IMG/VR virus record: IMGVR_UViG_3300025132_000092 | Coordinates: 1 to 41,595 of that record | Direction: 5' to 3' (one strand) | From: a virus | Length of the DNA stretch: 41,595 nt | Shown here: in pieces, positions 31,442 to 39,896 of the stretch | Layout: each line of letters begins with the position of its first letter | How positions within the stretch are numbered: position 1 is the first letter of the stretch | Position numbers and translations under genes: made by a program | The notes under the pieces: generated by a model | Databases searched by the model: none | What the model saw: the letters and a program-made list of their open reading frames with translations, nothing else | What the model was told of the DNA's origin: nothing

Positions 31442-32967
31442 GACGAAGCACCCCACGAAAGGCTCACGAAGTTCCGCCCACCTTTGCCGGACTTCACAAT
31501 CTTGACTTGGTGACTGTTCTTCAATTGCTTGAAACGGCGTTGGGCGGTGATGTTGGCGATGCACTGCTGCGTAGCATAAACCTCAAGCAATTCTGTTTGC
31601 ATAGCCCGTTCCACCCCGTCGCGCTCATCGACGTATTTCCTGCACGCACCATAGGCAGACTCCCACGCACCGCGCTCAGCGGCAATCCTCTTCTTGTCGG
31701 TGACGTTCTGCTTTTGCTCAAGCCAAATGATGAGGTTATGGAAATTGTCGTAGATGATTTCCGAGGCCATCATCACATGGTCTTCCGTGATGACGGGCGA
31801 GCGCATGATGATCGCAATCAGGTTTGCGAAAATGAAGGTGTAATTCTCAATGTTGGGAATGAAGGTCATGGCCGTTTCTCGGACGTTCTCGTTGGTGATG
31901 CCGTGGACGAGCGCGTAGTAGTCGTCATTGGCGTTGAGAATGGCGGCGTGGTAGCCGGGAGAGACATTGAAAATGTCGTATGCGTGGTCCATGGCGGCCT
32001 GCTCTCGGTCTTGGTCAGACATGCGATTCCACAATTCATCACGACTGACCGTGAAGACGGCGACGTTGCCTTCCTCGTCACGTCGTTCAGCGATTTCGTC
32101 CACAAGGCCCATGGCGTCAAAGAGGCGATTCTTCATCAGGTCCACGCACTCGGTGATGTAGCCCGCGAGCGTTTCGTAGTCCATGATGCGCTCATCGGGA
32201 CGCACATACGCACCTGCAACGCGGTGCTCACTGACCGTCTGCCGTTGCTCGGCGGTGATGTCGTTTTGGAAGAGGAAGACGCGCTGAAAGAAACCCTTGT
32301 CGAGAACATGGTGCATGATGTCCTTTGGGGGGAACGTCGTCATCCACAGGGACACGCCGGAGGGCGTGTAGACCGAACCCCCGACAAGGTGCTTCACGAG
32401 CACGTTTGTGCGTGACCCGAGAGGGGCCATGGCCTGCTGCAAATACAGAATTTTGTCGCTAAAGTAGGACTTCTGATCGTTGAGTAGCACGCTCGCCTCA
32501 TCGAAAAGCATGGTCTTGTAGCCGTTCAACAAACCCGGAATGACGATGTGGTCCATTTCCCCCGTCGGGCGACCGTTCTCATCAATGACGGGGCGGTCCT
32601 CAATGGTCCCAATCAATTTCGCGTCGGAACCGGCGGTGAAGGTTTCGCTTTCGATGCCGAGGGCTTCAAGCAGACGGTCGGTGAACTCCCATGCAATTGA
32701 TTTCCCCGTTCGGGATTGCTGAATCCAATAGGTGTGGACCCGACAGTCGATGAAGGTTCCGTGGATAGGGATGCGCAAGAATGGCGCAGCGGCTTGGCCG
32801 GTGACGAAGAAAAAGGATAGGAGGCCCGCGAACTCGTTGAAGAAAGAAACGGTGTTGAATCGTTCGATATAGCCGCGAATGAAGCGTGCTCCGTCATTGT
32901 CGGCATTCACGACCATGTAGTCGTCCCATTGACGGTTGGGCGTGACGTTGGTTTCCAGTCCAAGCAT
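31438..32967 (-). CDS. AAA+ ATPase, probable replicative helicase
   Basis: A 509-residue protein. ATG 32967 is chosen because GGAGGTTTGGAA lies before it; an in-frame TTG at 32973 is inside that site. Motifs visible are a Walker A-like WIQQSRTGKS (residues ~82-90), Walker B KTMLFDEASVLL, a polar sensor-1 strand (GVSLWMTTFPP) and a likely arginine finger (KGFFQRVFLF). The C-terminal ~120 residues are helical and basic (AQRRFKQLKNSHQVKIVKSGKGG), like a winged-helix DNA-binding tail. In archaeal virus replication blocks an ATPase of this type normally serves as MCM-like or primase-associated helicase. It sits between nuclease and primase genes, which supports that. Family assignment beyond AAA+ is not secure. 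Confidence 0.65.
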   Translation of the reverse strand: MLGLETNVTPNRQWDDYMVVNADNDGARFIRGYIERFNTVSFFNEFAGLLSFFFVTGQAAAPFLRIPIHGTFIDCRVHTYWIQQSRTGKSIAWEFTDRLLEALGIESETFTAGSDAKLIGTIEDRPVIDENGRPTGEMDHIVIPGLLNGYKTMLFDEASVLLNDQKSYFSDKILYLQQAMAPLGSRTNVLVKHLVGGSVYTPSGVSLWMTTFPPKDIMHHVLDKGFFQRVFLFQNDITAEQRQTVSEHRVAGAYVRPDERIMDYETLAGYITECVDLMKNRLFDAMGLVDEIAERRDEEGNVAVFTVSRDELWNRMSDQDREQAAMDHAYDIFNVSPGYHAAILNANDDYYALVHGITNENVRETAMTFIPNIENYTFIFANLIAIIMRSPVITEDHVMMASEIIYDNFHNLIIWLEQKQNVTDKKRIAAERGAWESAYGACRKYVDERDGVERAMQTELLEVYATQQCIANITAQRRFKQLKNSHQVKIVKSGKGGRNFVSLSWGASS

Positions 32968-33022
32968 TTCCAAACCTCCGGTTCTCTCCCATCCAACACC
33001 ACGCCATAAAGGAAGGGGGCGC

Positions 33023-33820
33023 TCAGGCCGTCCCCTTCTTGACTCTCTCTTTCACCACAGGCTGCTCACTTGTGAGGCCAGTATGGATGGCTTCAGCGCG
33101 GACCTTGCCGATGCCGTCTATGGTCATCAATTCCTTCTTGGTCGCCGCGCTGATTTCGATGATGCACCCGAACACGGCGAGCAGGGACTTAGCCTGTGCT
33201 TCACTACACCCAACGGCCCGCAGGGCATCGACGCGAACGTCCTCAGATGCGGTCCTGCGTAGGGTGCGGGTGCTGCTCGATCCGACAGTCCCGTCCTTCT
33301 CACAACGCTTCACAATCCAACGAGCGGCGGCAGAAGTGCTTGGGAAGTGCATGATGGTCACATCGTAGTCCACATCGAAACGAGCAAGCGCCCCGATAAA
33401 TTGGGCCTCAATGGCCGCATACGGAATCTTTCGCCCACGTCGCTTAATGCCTGCAACGTATTTGTCCAATGTCCCATGTATGACGAGGGCGTAGCGCGTG
33501 AGGTTGTCGTCCATATTGTCCAATTGGCGGGCGAGATGCCCACTGTGAAGAGACTGAAAGAAGTCCTCCATGGTCTTAGCCTCGATGCCGACTTCACCGA
33601 AGGAGTAGTCGCTGAGTAGGTTCTCTTGCACCTCGCAGGCAATTTTGGCCTTTGCTGCGTGTTTCATCACCAATTTCTCAAGACCGGACCTCTCCCGATT
33701 GTCGATGAAAATTGTCTTTCCCGTCACTGCTTCACCTCCTGATGCGCTCTCCGAATACACGTCAAACAAAGGCCGCGGAGCGGGTGAAGGACGTTCGTGG
33801 TCTTCCCACATTTTCGACAT
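33023..33820 (-). CDS. XPF/ERCC4-type structure-specific nuclease with helix-hairpin-helix
   Basis: A 265-residue protein that would cut branched or flapped DNA. The ERCC4 nuclease residues are in order: IDNRE (D40, E43), LSDYSF (D71), and GIEAKTMEDF (E80, K82, D86), a variant of the usual ERKxxxD. A C-terminal double helix-hairpin-helix follows (residues ~195-250: ALRAVGCSEAQAKSLLAVFG, then LMTIDGIGKVRAEAIHTGL). There is no helicase part, unlike Hef. The length is that of short archaeal/viral XPF homologues. Four bases separate it from the gene before it, and GAGTGAAGA lies before the ATG. Confidence 0.85.
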   Translation of the reverse strand: MSKMWEDHERPSPAPRPLFDVYSESASGGEAVTGKTIFIDNRERSGLEKLVMKHAAKAKIACEVQENLLSDYSFGEVGIEAKTMEDFFQSLHSGHLARQLDNMDDNLTRYALVIHGTLDKYVAGIKRRGRKIPYAAIEAQFIGALARFDVDYDVTIMHFPSTSAAARWIVKRCEKDGTVGSSSTRTLRRTASEDVRVDALRAVGCSEAQAKSLLAVFGCIIEISAATKKELMTIDGIGKVRAEAIHTGLTSEQPVVKERVKKGTA

Positions 33821-33823
33821 TCT

Positions 33824-34144
33824 TCACTCTTCTTTGGCATCGTCCTCACCCCTGTGCAACGTCAATTCCTCCAACCGCGCTCGGTTGAGCAAATCGGTGA
33901 CGAGCATGGCGAATTGCGGATCTCCCGTCAGGGCCACCGTATGTCGCTTTTGGCAAATGTCGAAAGCACCCGGCATATCCTGACTCTCACGGAATCCCCA
34001 CTCGGGTTCATCGTAGCCAAAATCTTCCCACGAGAACTCACGTTGCATAGCATGGATTTCTTCTACCTGCTCCTGAACTGCGTTCGCCTTCTCTTGAAGT
34101 TCTTTCAGTCGTTTGCGACGAATTGCCTCGATGTCTTCGCTCAT
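33824..34144 (-). CDS. Small coiled-coil protein, N-terminus PDCD5-like
   Basis: A 106-residue protein, acidic overall. Residues 1-40 form a charged helix (EDIEAIRRKRLKELQEKANAV), strikingly like the N-terminal helix of the archaeal PDCD5/TFAR19 DNA-binding family. Residues ~80-98 (MLVTDLLNRARLEELTLHR) recall the 'ARerL..l.Lv' helix of that family. The middle is different (FSWEDFGYDEPEWGF), so homology is not established. Start and stop of the neighbouring primase overlap (ATGT/TGA at 34141-34144). Otherwise of unknown function. Confidence 0.55.
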   Translation of the reverse strand: MSEDIEAIRRKRLKELQEKANAVQEQVEEIHAMQREFSWEDFGYDEPEWGFRESQDMPGAFDICQKRHTVALTGDPQFAMLVTDLLNRARLEELTLHRGEDDAKEE

Positions 34145-35190
34145 GTTCCCGCGCTCCCGTCATAAAACGGACATTTACCGAGGCAGTAGCCTCGCTCATA
34201 TAGGGTTCGGCACGTTGGTGTTTGGTAATAGCGCCTAACACCGTGTTCGGCGTGCATTCGTGTGATTTGGGGGTTATAGTCAGACCACTTCAGGTCCTCA
34301 ATGAAAGAGCAAACGCTCTCCACAATGCTTTCGTGGGAAACGGGGGAAGAACGCGGTGGCCGCGCAAATGAGCGCAACCTATCCATGAGAAACATCATCA
34401 AGAACGCCCTCGGCTCGTGAGGGGGGTTTGCTTGTTCGCAAGCAGCCTCGGCCAAGCAGGGCAAGACGTTCATCGAGCCCACGCGCTTCATGTCGATTTC
34501 CACGGGCTGCGCGTCGAACTCCACGTCGTCCTGCACCTTGATGTCGAGCAAGAGTCCGTTTGTGCCGTATGGGAACATTCCCCCGTGCGGGTTGGCAGCA
34601 CGGTCGAGGAAGTCTTTCCATGAGAGGGACAGGTCCTCGGTGGACACGGGGAAACCCCAAAGGCCACGCTTGAAATTGAACGAATTGGGGATGCGGATAT
34701 GCCGGTCGGGGCGGAAGGACACGACAGGATCGAGCGTGCTCAGGTTGAACTCCTTGACCCACCCATCCACAATGCGTCGTCCTGTCCGCATCAAGTCGGA
34801 CATACCGCGCCCGTCGGGGTAATGTGTCTTGTCGAGCGACACCCAAGTGTGCAGGCCACCACCAGTGAACCACATAGCGTGGCGAATGTTGTTGCTCAGC
34901 AGGTGGTGATGAAGCATGGAGGCTTCTTGGATGCACCTATCTCCTGCCTCGGAGTCTGTTCGCCCGTTCACCTTGGCTCGCTCGTAGTCCATGTCGATAA
35001 CGAAATGGGGCACAATGGCGGTGGCGTATTCGCCGCGCTTTCCGGTGCCCTTCAATTCACGAAAGCCATACACCGTCGTGGTGATGTTGTCTGCCCCGTT
35101 GGTCGCAGCGACATACCGCTGCAATTCCTCCATCGAATGGACAACCTTCCTTTTCCGCATATCCACCTCGCGGGGGAAATGACGGAACAT
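34141..35190 (-). CDS. Archaeo-eukaryotic-type DNA primase with C-terminal Cys region
   Basis: A 349-residue protein. ATG 35190 is preferred because GGTGAGTCAC precedes it; GTG 35202 and ATG 35160 (after GAGGTGGAT) are alternatives. The AEP primase motifs are present: VIDMDY (metal ligands D66, D68), WFTGGGLHTWVSL (catalytic H114) and RHIRIPNSFNFKRGLWGF (R163 onward, substrate binding). The C-terminal ~90 residues are helical and carry Cys at VCSF and then CRTLYERGYCLGKC, the layout seen in PriL-like Fe-S primase tails ('Y.tpsC..l...G.C'). It would thus be a single-chain primase with both functions. It lies in the PolB-clamp gene block. Confidence 0.8.
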   Translation of the reverse strand: MFRHFPREVDMRKRKVVHSMEELQRYVAATNGADNITTTVYGFRELKGTGKRGEYATAIVPHFVIDMDYERAKVNGRTDSEAGDRCIQEASMLHHHLLSNNIRHAMWFTGGGLHTWVSLDKTHYPDGRGMSDLMRTGRRIVDGWVKEFNLSTLDPVVSFRPDRHIRIPNSFNFKRGLWGFPVSTEDLSLSWKDFLDRAANPHGGMFPYGTNGLLLDIKVQDDVEFDAQPVEIDMKRVGSMNVLPCLAEAACEQANPPHEPRAFLMMFLMDRLRSFARPPRSSPVSHESIVESVCSFIEDLKWSDYNPQITRMHAEHGVRRYYQTPTCRTLYERGYCLGKCPFYDGSAGT

Positions 35191-35210
35191 GTGACTCACC
35201 ACAAATCACC

Positions 35211-36680
35211 TCAGAAATCGAAAAGGCTCCGTTGTGCCCGTTGCTCACGGATGACCACTTCTTTCTCTTCTACCCAATGAGTGATGCGCCTTCGGGCGAT
35301 GTCGATGTAGTCCTCTTCCATCTCAATGCCGATGAAGCGGAAGCCCTCATTTGTCGCAGCAATACCCGTCGTCCCGCTCCCCATGAACGGATCGAGAACG
35401 ACGCCACCGGGCGGCGTGATGAGGCGGCACAGATAGCGCATCAAATCCACAGGCTTCACCGTGGGGTGGTGGTTCTTTGCGGCGGGAGCGGTCCTTGATT
35501 CACGAACCAATTCGCCGCCACACTTCGGGCACACAGAATCCTGTTGCGGACACTTGCGCCCACAATCTCCACATTCGTTGGTCCACTGAGTCTGACCCAC
35601 CAATGTTCGTGCGCTTTCCTCCAATTCCTCAAGACCTGCGTTGCGCTCAGCCTTAGACGGCTTAGCACAATAGAAGAACTTGGATGCGCCGGACAATCCA
35701 TCAAACACGCCGTTGTCGTCCCCTACATTCTTTGACGAGGTGGACCACGAATTGCCCGTGCCGCCTGTTGTGTCCGTCTTTCGTTCCGACGAGAAGGCGT
35801 TGCCCACCGATGGAGCCTGCTCATCAAGAATCGCGCCCGCTTCTTCGTCAAAAATCACGTTGGCGGGCCACCGGCCTTTGCGCAATTCCAGTATTTCATG
35901 TCCCGTCCTCGCCCAATTGTCGCTTCGATCTTCTGTTCCATCGGGGTTCTTCGGATATTCGGCTTGACTCCCTCTTGAAGTGCCTCCGTCTTGACCGACA
36001 CGGCAACCGTCAATGTTCAAGCCACCTGTGCCATGCTCAAGCACGTTTTCAGCCACCGTTCCAATGAGGGGCTTTCGTGCTAAAACACACGGCTCATGGG
36101 CGGGCTTGAGAGCCGTTCCCCACCCGCCCCATGGGGCTGCGGTGTCGGAAAGGGCCCTCACCTCCCGCTCCTGTTTCATCTGTTGCCGTCCGGCGTGCAT
36201 ATTTCCACCCTGCATCCCGACATCCACAACCTCGGTGCCGATGACTTCGCCGGTATGACCTGCGGCTTTGTCAATGGCCTTGCTCACGTTGAGGGACTTT
36301 GGAAAGCCGGTCCCATAGAGCCACATGATTTGGTCGCGGATTTCAAAACCGGCGTCTTCGATAGCACAGGCCATGCGGTGATAGGTGCGGGATCCCGCGA
36401 ACGAGATGATGTGACCCCCCGGCTTCAGGACGCGAAATGCCTCTTTCGCCCAAGCCTCGGTCCAACGCTGAAACTTCACCATATCCACATCGACATAGCC
36501 GCGGGTGTGTGTTCCGGGCGTCCCCCATTCGATTTGACCCGCCATTTTGGAGGGGTCGTCCCAATCCTTTCCCATGAAGGACAGACCGTATGGGGGGTCC
36601 GTGACTATCGAGTCTACGGAACCGTCTTCCATGCCTTCCATGACTTTGATGCAATCGCCATTGATGAGTTCGTATGTCAT
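35211..36680 (-). CDS. Beta-class DNA methyltransferase with zinc ribbon and clamp-binding-like tail
   Basis: A 489-residue N4-cytosine or N6-adenine DNA methyltransferase. The order of motifs is circularly permuted: catalytic TDPPYG first (residues 27-32), SAM-binding VLDPFMGSGTTG last (residues ~428-439), followed by FIGIEMEEDYIDIA. In between are a long target-recognition region and a Cys cluster (C370, C373, C377, C384, C387) consistent with a zinc ribbon. The chain ends QRSLFDF, which fits a PCNA-binding QxxLxxF peptide. GGAGGATTAAAT precedes the ATG. Together with the D12 enzyme it gives the virus two modification activities. The specificity is not visible. Confidence 0.85.
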   Translation of the reverse strand: MTYELINGDCIKVMEGMEDGSVDSIVTDPPYGLSFMGKDWDDPSKMAGQIEWGTPGTHTRGYVDVDMVKFQRWTEAWAKEAFRVLKPGGHIISFAGSRTYHRMACAIEDAGFEIRDQIMWLYGTGFPKSLNVSKAIDKAAGHTGEVIGTEVVDVGMQGGNMHAGRQQMKQEREVRALSDTAAPWGGWGTALKPAHEPCVLARKPLIGTVAENVLEHGTGGLNIDGCRVGQDGGTSRGSQAEYPKNPDGTEDRSDNWARTGHEILELRKGRWPANVIFDEEAGAILDEQAPSVGNAFSSERKTDTTGGTGNSWSTSSKNVGDDNGVFDGLSGASKFFYCAKPSKAERNAGLEELEESARTLVGQTQWTNECGDCGRKCPQQDSVCPKCGGELVRESRTAPAAKNHHPTVKPVDLMRYLCRLITPPGGVVLDPFMGSGTTGIAATNEGFRFIGIEMEEDYIDIARRRITHWVEEKEVVIREQRAQRSLFDF

Positions 36681-36682
36681 AT

Positions 36683-37639
36683 TTAATCCTCCAAGTGTTG
36701 TCTGAAGCGAGGGCAGAAGTCTTTCACCTTACACCATGGCTCGCAAATGCGGCTTTGCCGACCCCGCGAAATCAATGGGAAGGAAGGTCCCTGTTCGCTC
36801 CCATCGTGCTTCCTGTGTGAACGAATGAGGTTCTGCACGTCGCCCATCATCAGACCCAACTCGCGGACGCGCACAGGCTCTACGAAGCGAAACACCTCAG
36901 CGTCTTCAGTGTCCGTGTCTACGACGCCTCGCGTGTGGTCCCAACCCCAATGAGTGATTCGTGCTGAATCGTTCGACTTCCTGAGAAGCCAAACGTAGAA
37001 CGCCATTTCCTTCCTCATGGACTCGTATTTGTATTCCTTGTCCTTCCATGCACCCGTCTTCAATTCATGCAGGTGCAGCGAACCGTCGGGGTTCTGAAAG
37101 ATGCGGTCAATGACGCCAATGAAGTGAACGCGCTGCTTTACCCCATCAAGGTTCATCTCAAATACGAGACTCAATTCCAATTCGTTGCCCCACGGGAGGA
37201 AGTGCTGCGGTTCACTTGCTGCGAAACGCTGAGCCTCGACCTCAACCAAACGGTCAATGTGCAAGTCCTCGTCAAGCATGAAATGCTCCTTGGGATTCCT
37301 CGGTATCTCCATCGGGCCGGGAAATTGTGATTTGAAATAGCGGCGTAAATCCTGCGGATCGTCCAACTGCCCTGCCTTCTCGATATCCACGGCATCGTAG
37401 AACAACTCCAAGCATTCGTGGACGTTCACCCCCCGAATCATGTTGTCGTTGGCAGGCTCCTTCATCCCAAGAACGCGCTTGATGAAGTATTGTTGTGAAC
37501 AGAAGGTGTAATCGGCCCACGAGGATTTGCTGATGCGCAAAATGTGGTTGTCGGGAGCACCGGGCCACCAATCGTAGCGTGAGAAAAGGTCGTCGTGCCC
37601 CTCAATGGGGATGGGCCGTGGTGCTTTGTGTTCAATCAT
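36683..37639 (-). CDS. Cas4/RecB-like PD-(D/E)XK nuclease with Fe-S cluster
   Basis: A 318-residue protein. ATG 37639 follows GTGGTGATTCT; a longer in-frame extension would run into PolB and has no site. The order fits Cas4/AddB-type exonucleases: Cys47 (TFCSQQYF), His74 (RGVNVHECLE), D178 (VIDRIF), the HELKTG triad (E192, K194), then the MAFYVWLL helix, and three C-terminal Cys, C299, C303, C309 (ICEPWCKVKDFC). Four such Cys normally bind a 4Fe-4S cluster. The enzyme would resect DNA ends in viral replication or recombination. No CRISPR array is present, so a CRISPR role is not implied. Confidence 0.85.
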   Translation of the reverse strand: MIEHKAPRPIPIEGHDDLFSRYDWWPGAPDNHILRISKSSWADYTFCSQQYFIKRVLGMKEPANDNMIRGVNVHECLELFYDAVDIEKAGQLDDPQDLRRYFKSQFPGPMEIPRNPKEHFMLDEDLHIDRLVEVEAQRFAASEPQHFLPWGNELELSLVFEMNLDGVKQRVHFIGVIDRIFQNPDGSLHLHELKTGAWKDKEYKYESMRKEMAFYVWLLRKSNDSARITHWGWDHTRGVVDTDTEDAEVFRFVEPVRVRELGLMMGDVQNLIRSHRKHDGSEQGPSFPLISRGRQSRICEPWCKVKDFCPRFRQHLED

Positions 37640-37643
37640 AGAA

Positions 37644-39896
37644 TCACCACAGTGCGACAGGTCTTGAGGCGTCCGGCGTAGGTTCACTCCATCCCATGGC
37701 CTCGTAGATAAGCGAAATGGGTGAGATAATCTGCTTCTCAATAGTGGCCGTGAGGTCAAGCGTCAGCGCCTCCCTTTCCTCGTCCGTGCGGAACGCCTCA
37801 ATGCCCCTGACGGTGTAGAGGTGGGGCACACCATCGCCCTTGGCGAACTTGTGCTGCGCCGTCAGATTATATCGACGGGCTGCCCCCTGAAACCCACCTG
37901 CGTTTTCGTATGCTTCCGGTCTTTGGCCGAGGCGCGAACGCATGGCGAGATCCTGACGGGGGGCCTCGCCGCTTTTGACGCGGTGAATGTGCTTGAACAC
38001 GATGGCGTCGATTTCATCGCGCGTAGCGTTGTCGCGCGTCAAAGCAACGAACGCCTCACCCTGCACGTCTTTGGTGATTTGTGATGCGTTGCTCTTCTTG
38101 AACTCAAAGCCCGTGCAGTGCAGGTCCGTTTTGGGCCACACGACCCACCCGAAATTGCGGTTCTTCTTCGCAGCCACCCAAGACACCATGAACTTCTCAA
38201 ACTCAACCACAAAGCGATCGGTGTCGAACTCCTTCTGAATGCGCTCAGTCAGTTCGGTGGCGATTTTCTCACCGTCGGCTTCTCCAATGGAAATGTAGGC
38301 ACTGTCCGTATGCCCCGCGAGCGCAGTATAACCCATATCGTCGCATAATTCCATGAGGCGCGACACAAGAGCACGGCCAACGTAGGTGATTGTCTCGGCA
38401 ACCTTCCTGTGTGATTCACCATGACCTGTGTGTCCCATGAGCCCATACACACTGGCGGCGGCTCGCTTGAAGGCCAATTGCAGGGTGTTGAATCCTGCGT
38501 ATTCGGATGAGCCGGGAGCGTGCATCTTCATCTCCGTCTTGGCTGCATTCCTCGCGTCCGCGAGGTCGATCTGCAACTGTGGGAGAACGCCCATAGAGCG
38601 TTGGTCCCAATGGGTGTCGTTCCCAACAGTGCGCGTATGTTCATCCGGCTCCTGCCGAATCGTCTCAGGAGAAATGTTGTTCCCGCGTTGGATTTCTGCA
38701 TACATGGCTCGGAAGTCGAACACCCCAACGTGAGGGTGGCGGCCTGTGATTGGCTCAGCGACGAATCCTCCCGCGTATGATTCCTTGACGCCCTTCACGC
38801 CAGTAGGCGCGGCCCACGTCGCGCGACGGCGCAGGAGGCCACGGGCAAACGCGCTCACCGTGAAAACGGAGGAAAAGGAAACGCCGCACACGCGCTGAAG
38901 TGCCATGAAGAAGCGGCTGACATGGTAGGATTGGTCGATTCGGTCGGTGAGTAGGATGTCACCACGGTGGTAATGCAGAAAATCCTCCCAATGGTCCATC
39001 CACAATTCGTGGTGAGTTCTACCCTTCATGTCTACCTTCCACAGTTCAGGCTCATCGGGCCACAAGAGGCGACCGACCGAGGCGAGGCGGCGGTCAGACA
39101 ATTGCCCGTTCCCGCCGTCTTTCCAAACACGCTCAAAGCCGTGGTTCCTGTCGGCAAGATCGAGGGTGAGGCGACCGAGAAGGACTTGTGTTCCTTCCTC
39201 ATAGAAGCCGCTTCGTGGCAGATGCTTCATCGGAGGCGACGTGGTGTCCTGAATCGGCGTAGCCCAATCGAGAGCGAGGCCACAGGCGCGGTATCGCTCG
39301 TAGACCTTGGGCCAATCCGCACGGTTCCCCGCCCATGTAGTCACGAGGTCGGGGTCCAATTCAACGAACCGTTCTGCAAAAGCAGTAAGCATGTCTGACT
39401 CAGCGTGACATTCCCCATGAACGGGGTGCCATGCGAATTGCTCAACGTCTACACCGTTCGTGGTGAACCCCATGGCCGTGATTTCGCCCTGCTCATTCCA
39501 TTCCATGTCGAAGCCACCTGCCCGCACGACGTGCGAATACCAATCGGGCCATTCCTCCACAGTGATATTGTCGATGCAAAAGCGGTCAGCATAGCGAATA
39601 TCCGCCTCCCACGAGTCACCGCACATTTTGGACATGGCGCGAACGTCGGAGGGCTCGTTTGCCTCCACCTGCACCAAGTGCCGCCCATCGAGGGATGTTG
39701 CGGTCTTCTCTCCGATTGACCACCCGAAGAAGCGTTGATCGAACATCTCGGAAAGACGGTCCGCCTCATCCCTCTCCAAGAACAGGTAATGCCTGAACGG
39801 CACCGAGCCCTGAACAAGCGACCCGTCTTCGGGGTCACGGTATCGGAGGAAGATTGCCTGTTTTCCCTCTTCTGTGACGAACGGCTCAACAATCAC
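37644..39896 (-). CDS. polB: Family B DNA polymerase with 3'-5' exonuclease
   Basis: A 750-residue replicative polymerase. Exonuclease motifs: Exo I GGFDMEW (D130, E132), Exo II TWAGNRADWP (N191, D194) and Exo III YHRGD (Y309, D313). A YAGGF link (374-378) precedes the polymerase part. Polymerase motifs: A FDFRAMY (D394), B KRAAASVYG (K477, Y484, G485) and C AGHTDS (D531). Two positions differ from the common pattern: motif B has Ala where Asn is frequent, and motif C has His for the first Asp of DTD. The metal-binding Asp residues are kept, so activity is expected. GTG start overlapping the clamp stop (GTGA), with GGGGGAG upstream, suggests coupled expression with the clamp. Confidence 0.92.
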   Translation of the reverse strand: MIVEPFVTEEGKQAIFLRYRDPEDGSLVQGSVPFRHYLFLERDEADRLSEMFDQRFFGWSIGEKTATSLDGRHLVQVEANEPSDVRAMSKMCGDSWEADIRYADRFCIDNITVEEWPDWYSHVVRAGGFDMEWNEQGEITAMGFTTNGVDVEQFAWHPVHGECHAESDMLTAFAERFVELDPDLVTTWAGNRADWPKVYERYRACGLALDWATPIQDTTSPPMKHLPRSGFYEEGTQVLLGRLTLDLADRNHGFERVWKDGGNGQLSDRRLASVGRLLWPDEPELWKVDMKGRTHHELWMDHWEDFLHYHRGDILLTDRIDQSYHVSRFFMALQRVCGVSFSSVFTVSAFARGLLRRRATWAAPTGVKGVKESYAGGFVAEPITGRHPHVGVFDFRAMYAEIQRGNNISPETIRQEPDEHTRTVGNDTHWDQRSMGVLPQLQIDLADARNAAKTEMKMHAPGSSEYAGFNTLQLAFKRAAASVYGLMGHTGHGESHRKVAETITYVGRALVSRLMELCDDMGYTALAGHTDSAYISIGEADGEKIATELTERIQKEFDTDRFVVEFEKFMVSWVAAKKNRNFGWVVWPKTDLHCTGFEFKKSNASQITKDVQGEAFVALTRDNATRDEIDAIVFKHIHRVKSGEAPRQDLAMRSRLGQRPEAYENAGGFQGAARRYNLTAQHKFAKGDGVPHLYTVRGIEAFRTDEEREALTLDLTATIEKQIISPISLIYEAMGWSEPTPDASRPVALW

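Noticed and set aside
31507-32415. Long open frame (302 codons) on the + strand
   Set aside because: It lies entirely antisense to the AAA+ ATPase gene, has low-complexity Val/Asp/His composition typical of a shadow frame, and no ribosome binding site pattern.
36683-37639. CRISPR-associated Cas4
   Set aside because: The nuclease is Cas4-like, but no cas1/cas2 genes or repeat-spacer array occur in the window; stand-alone viral Cas4-like nucleases are common.
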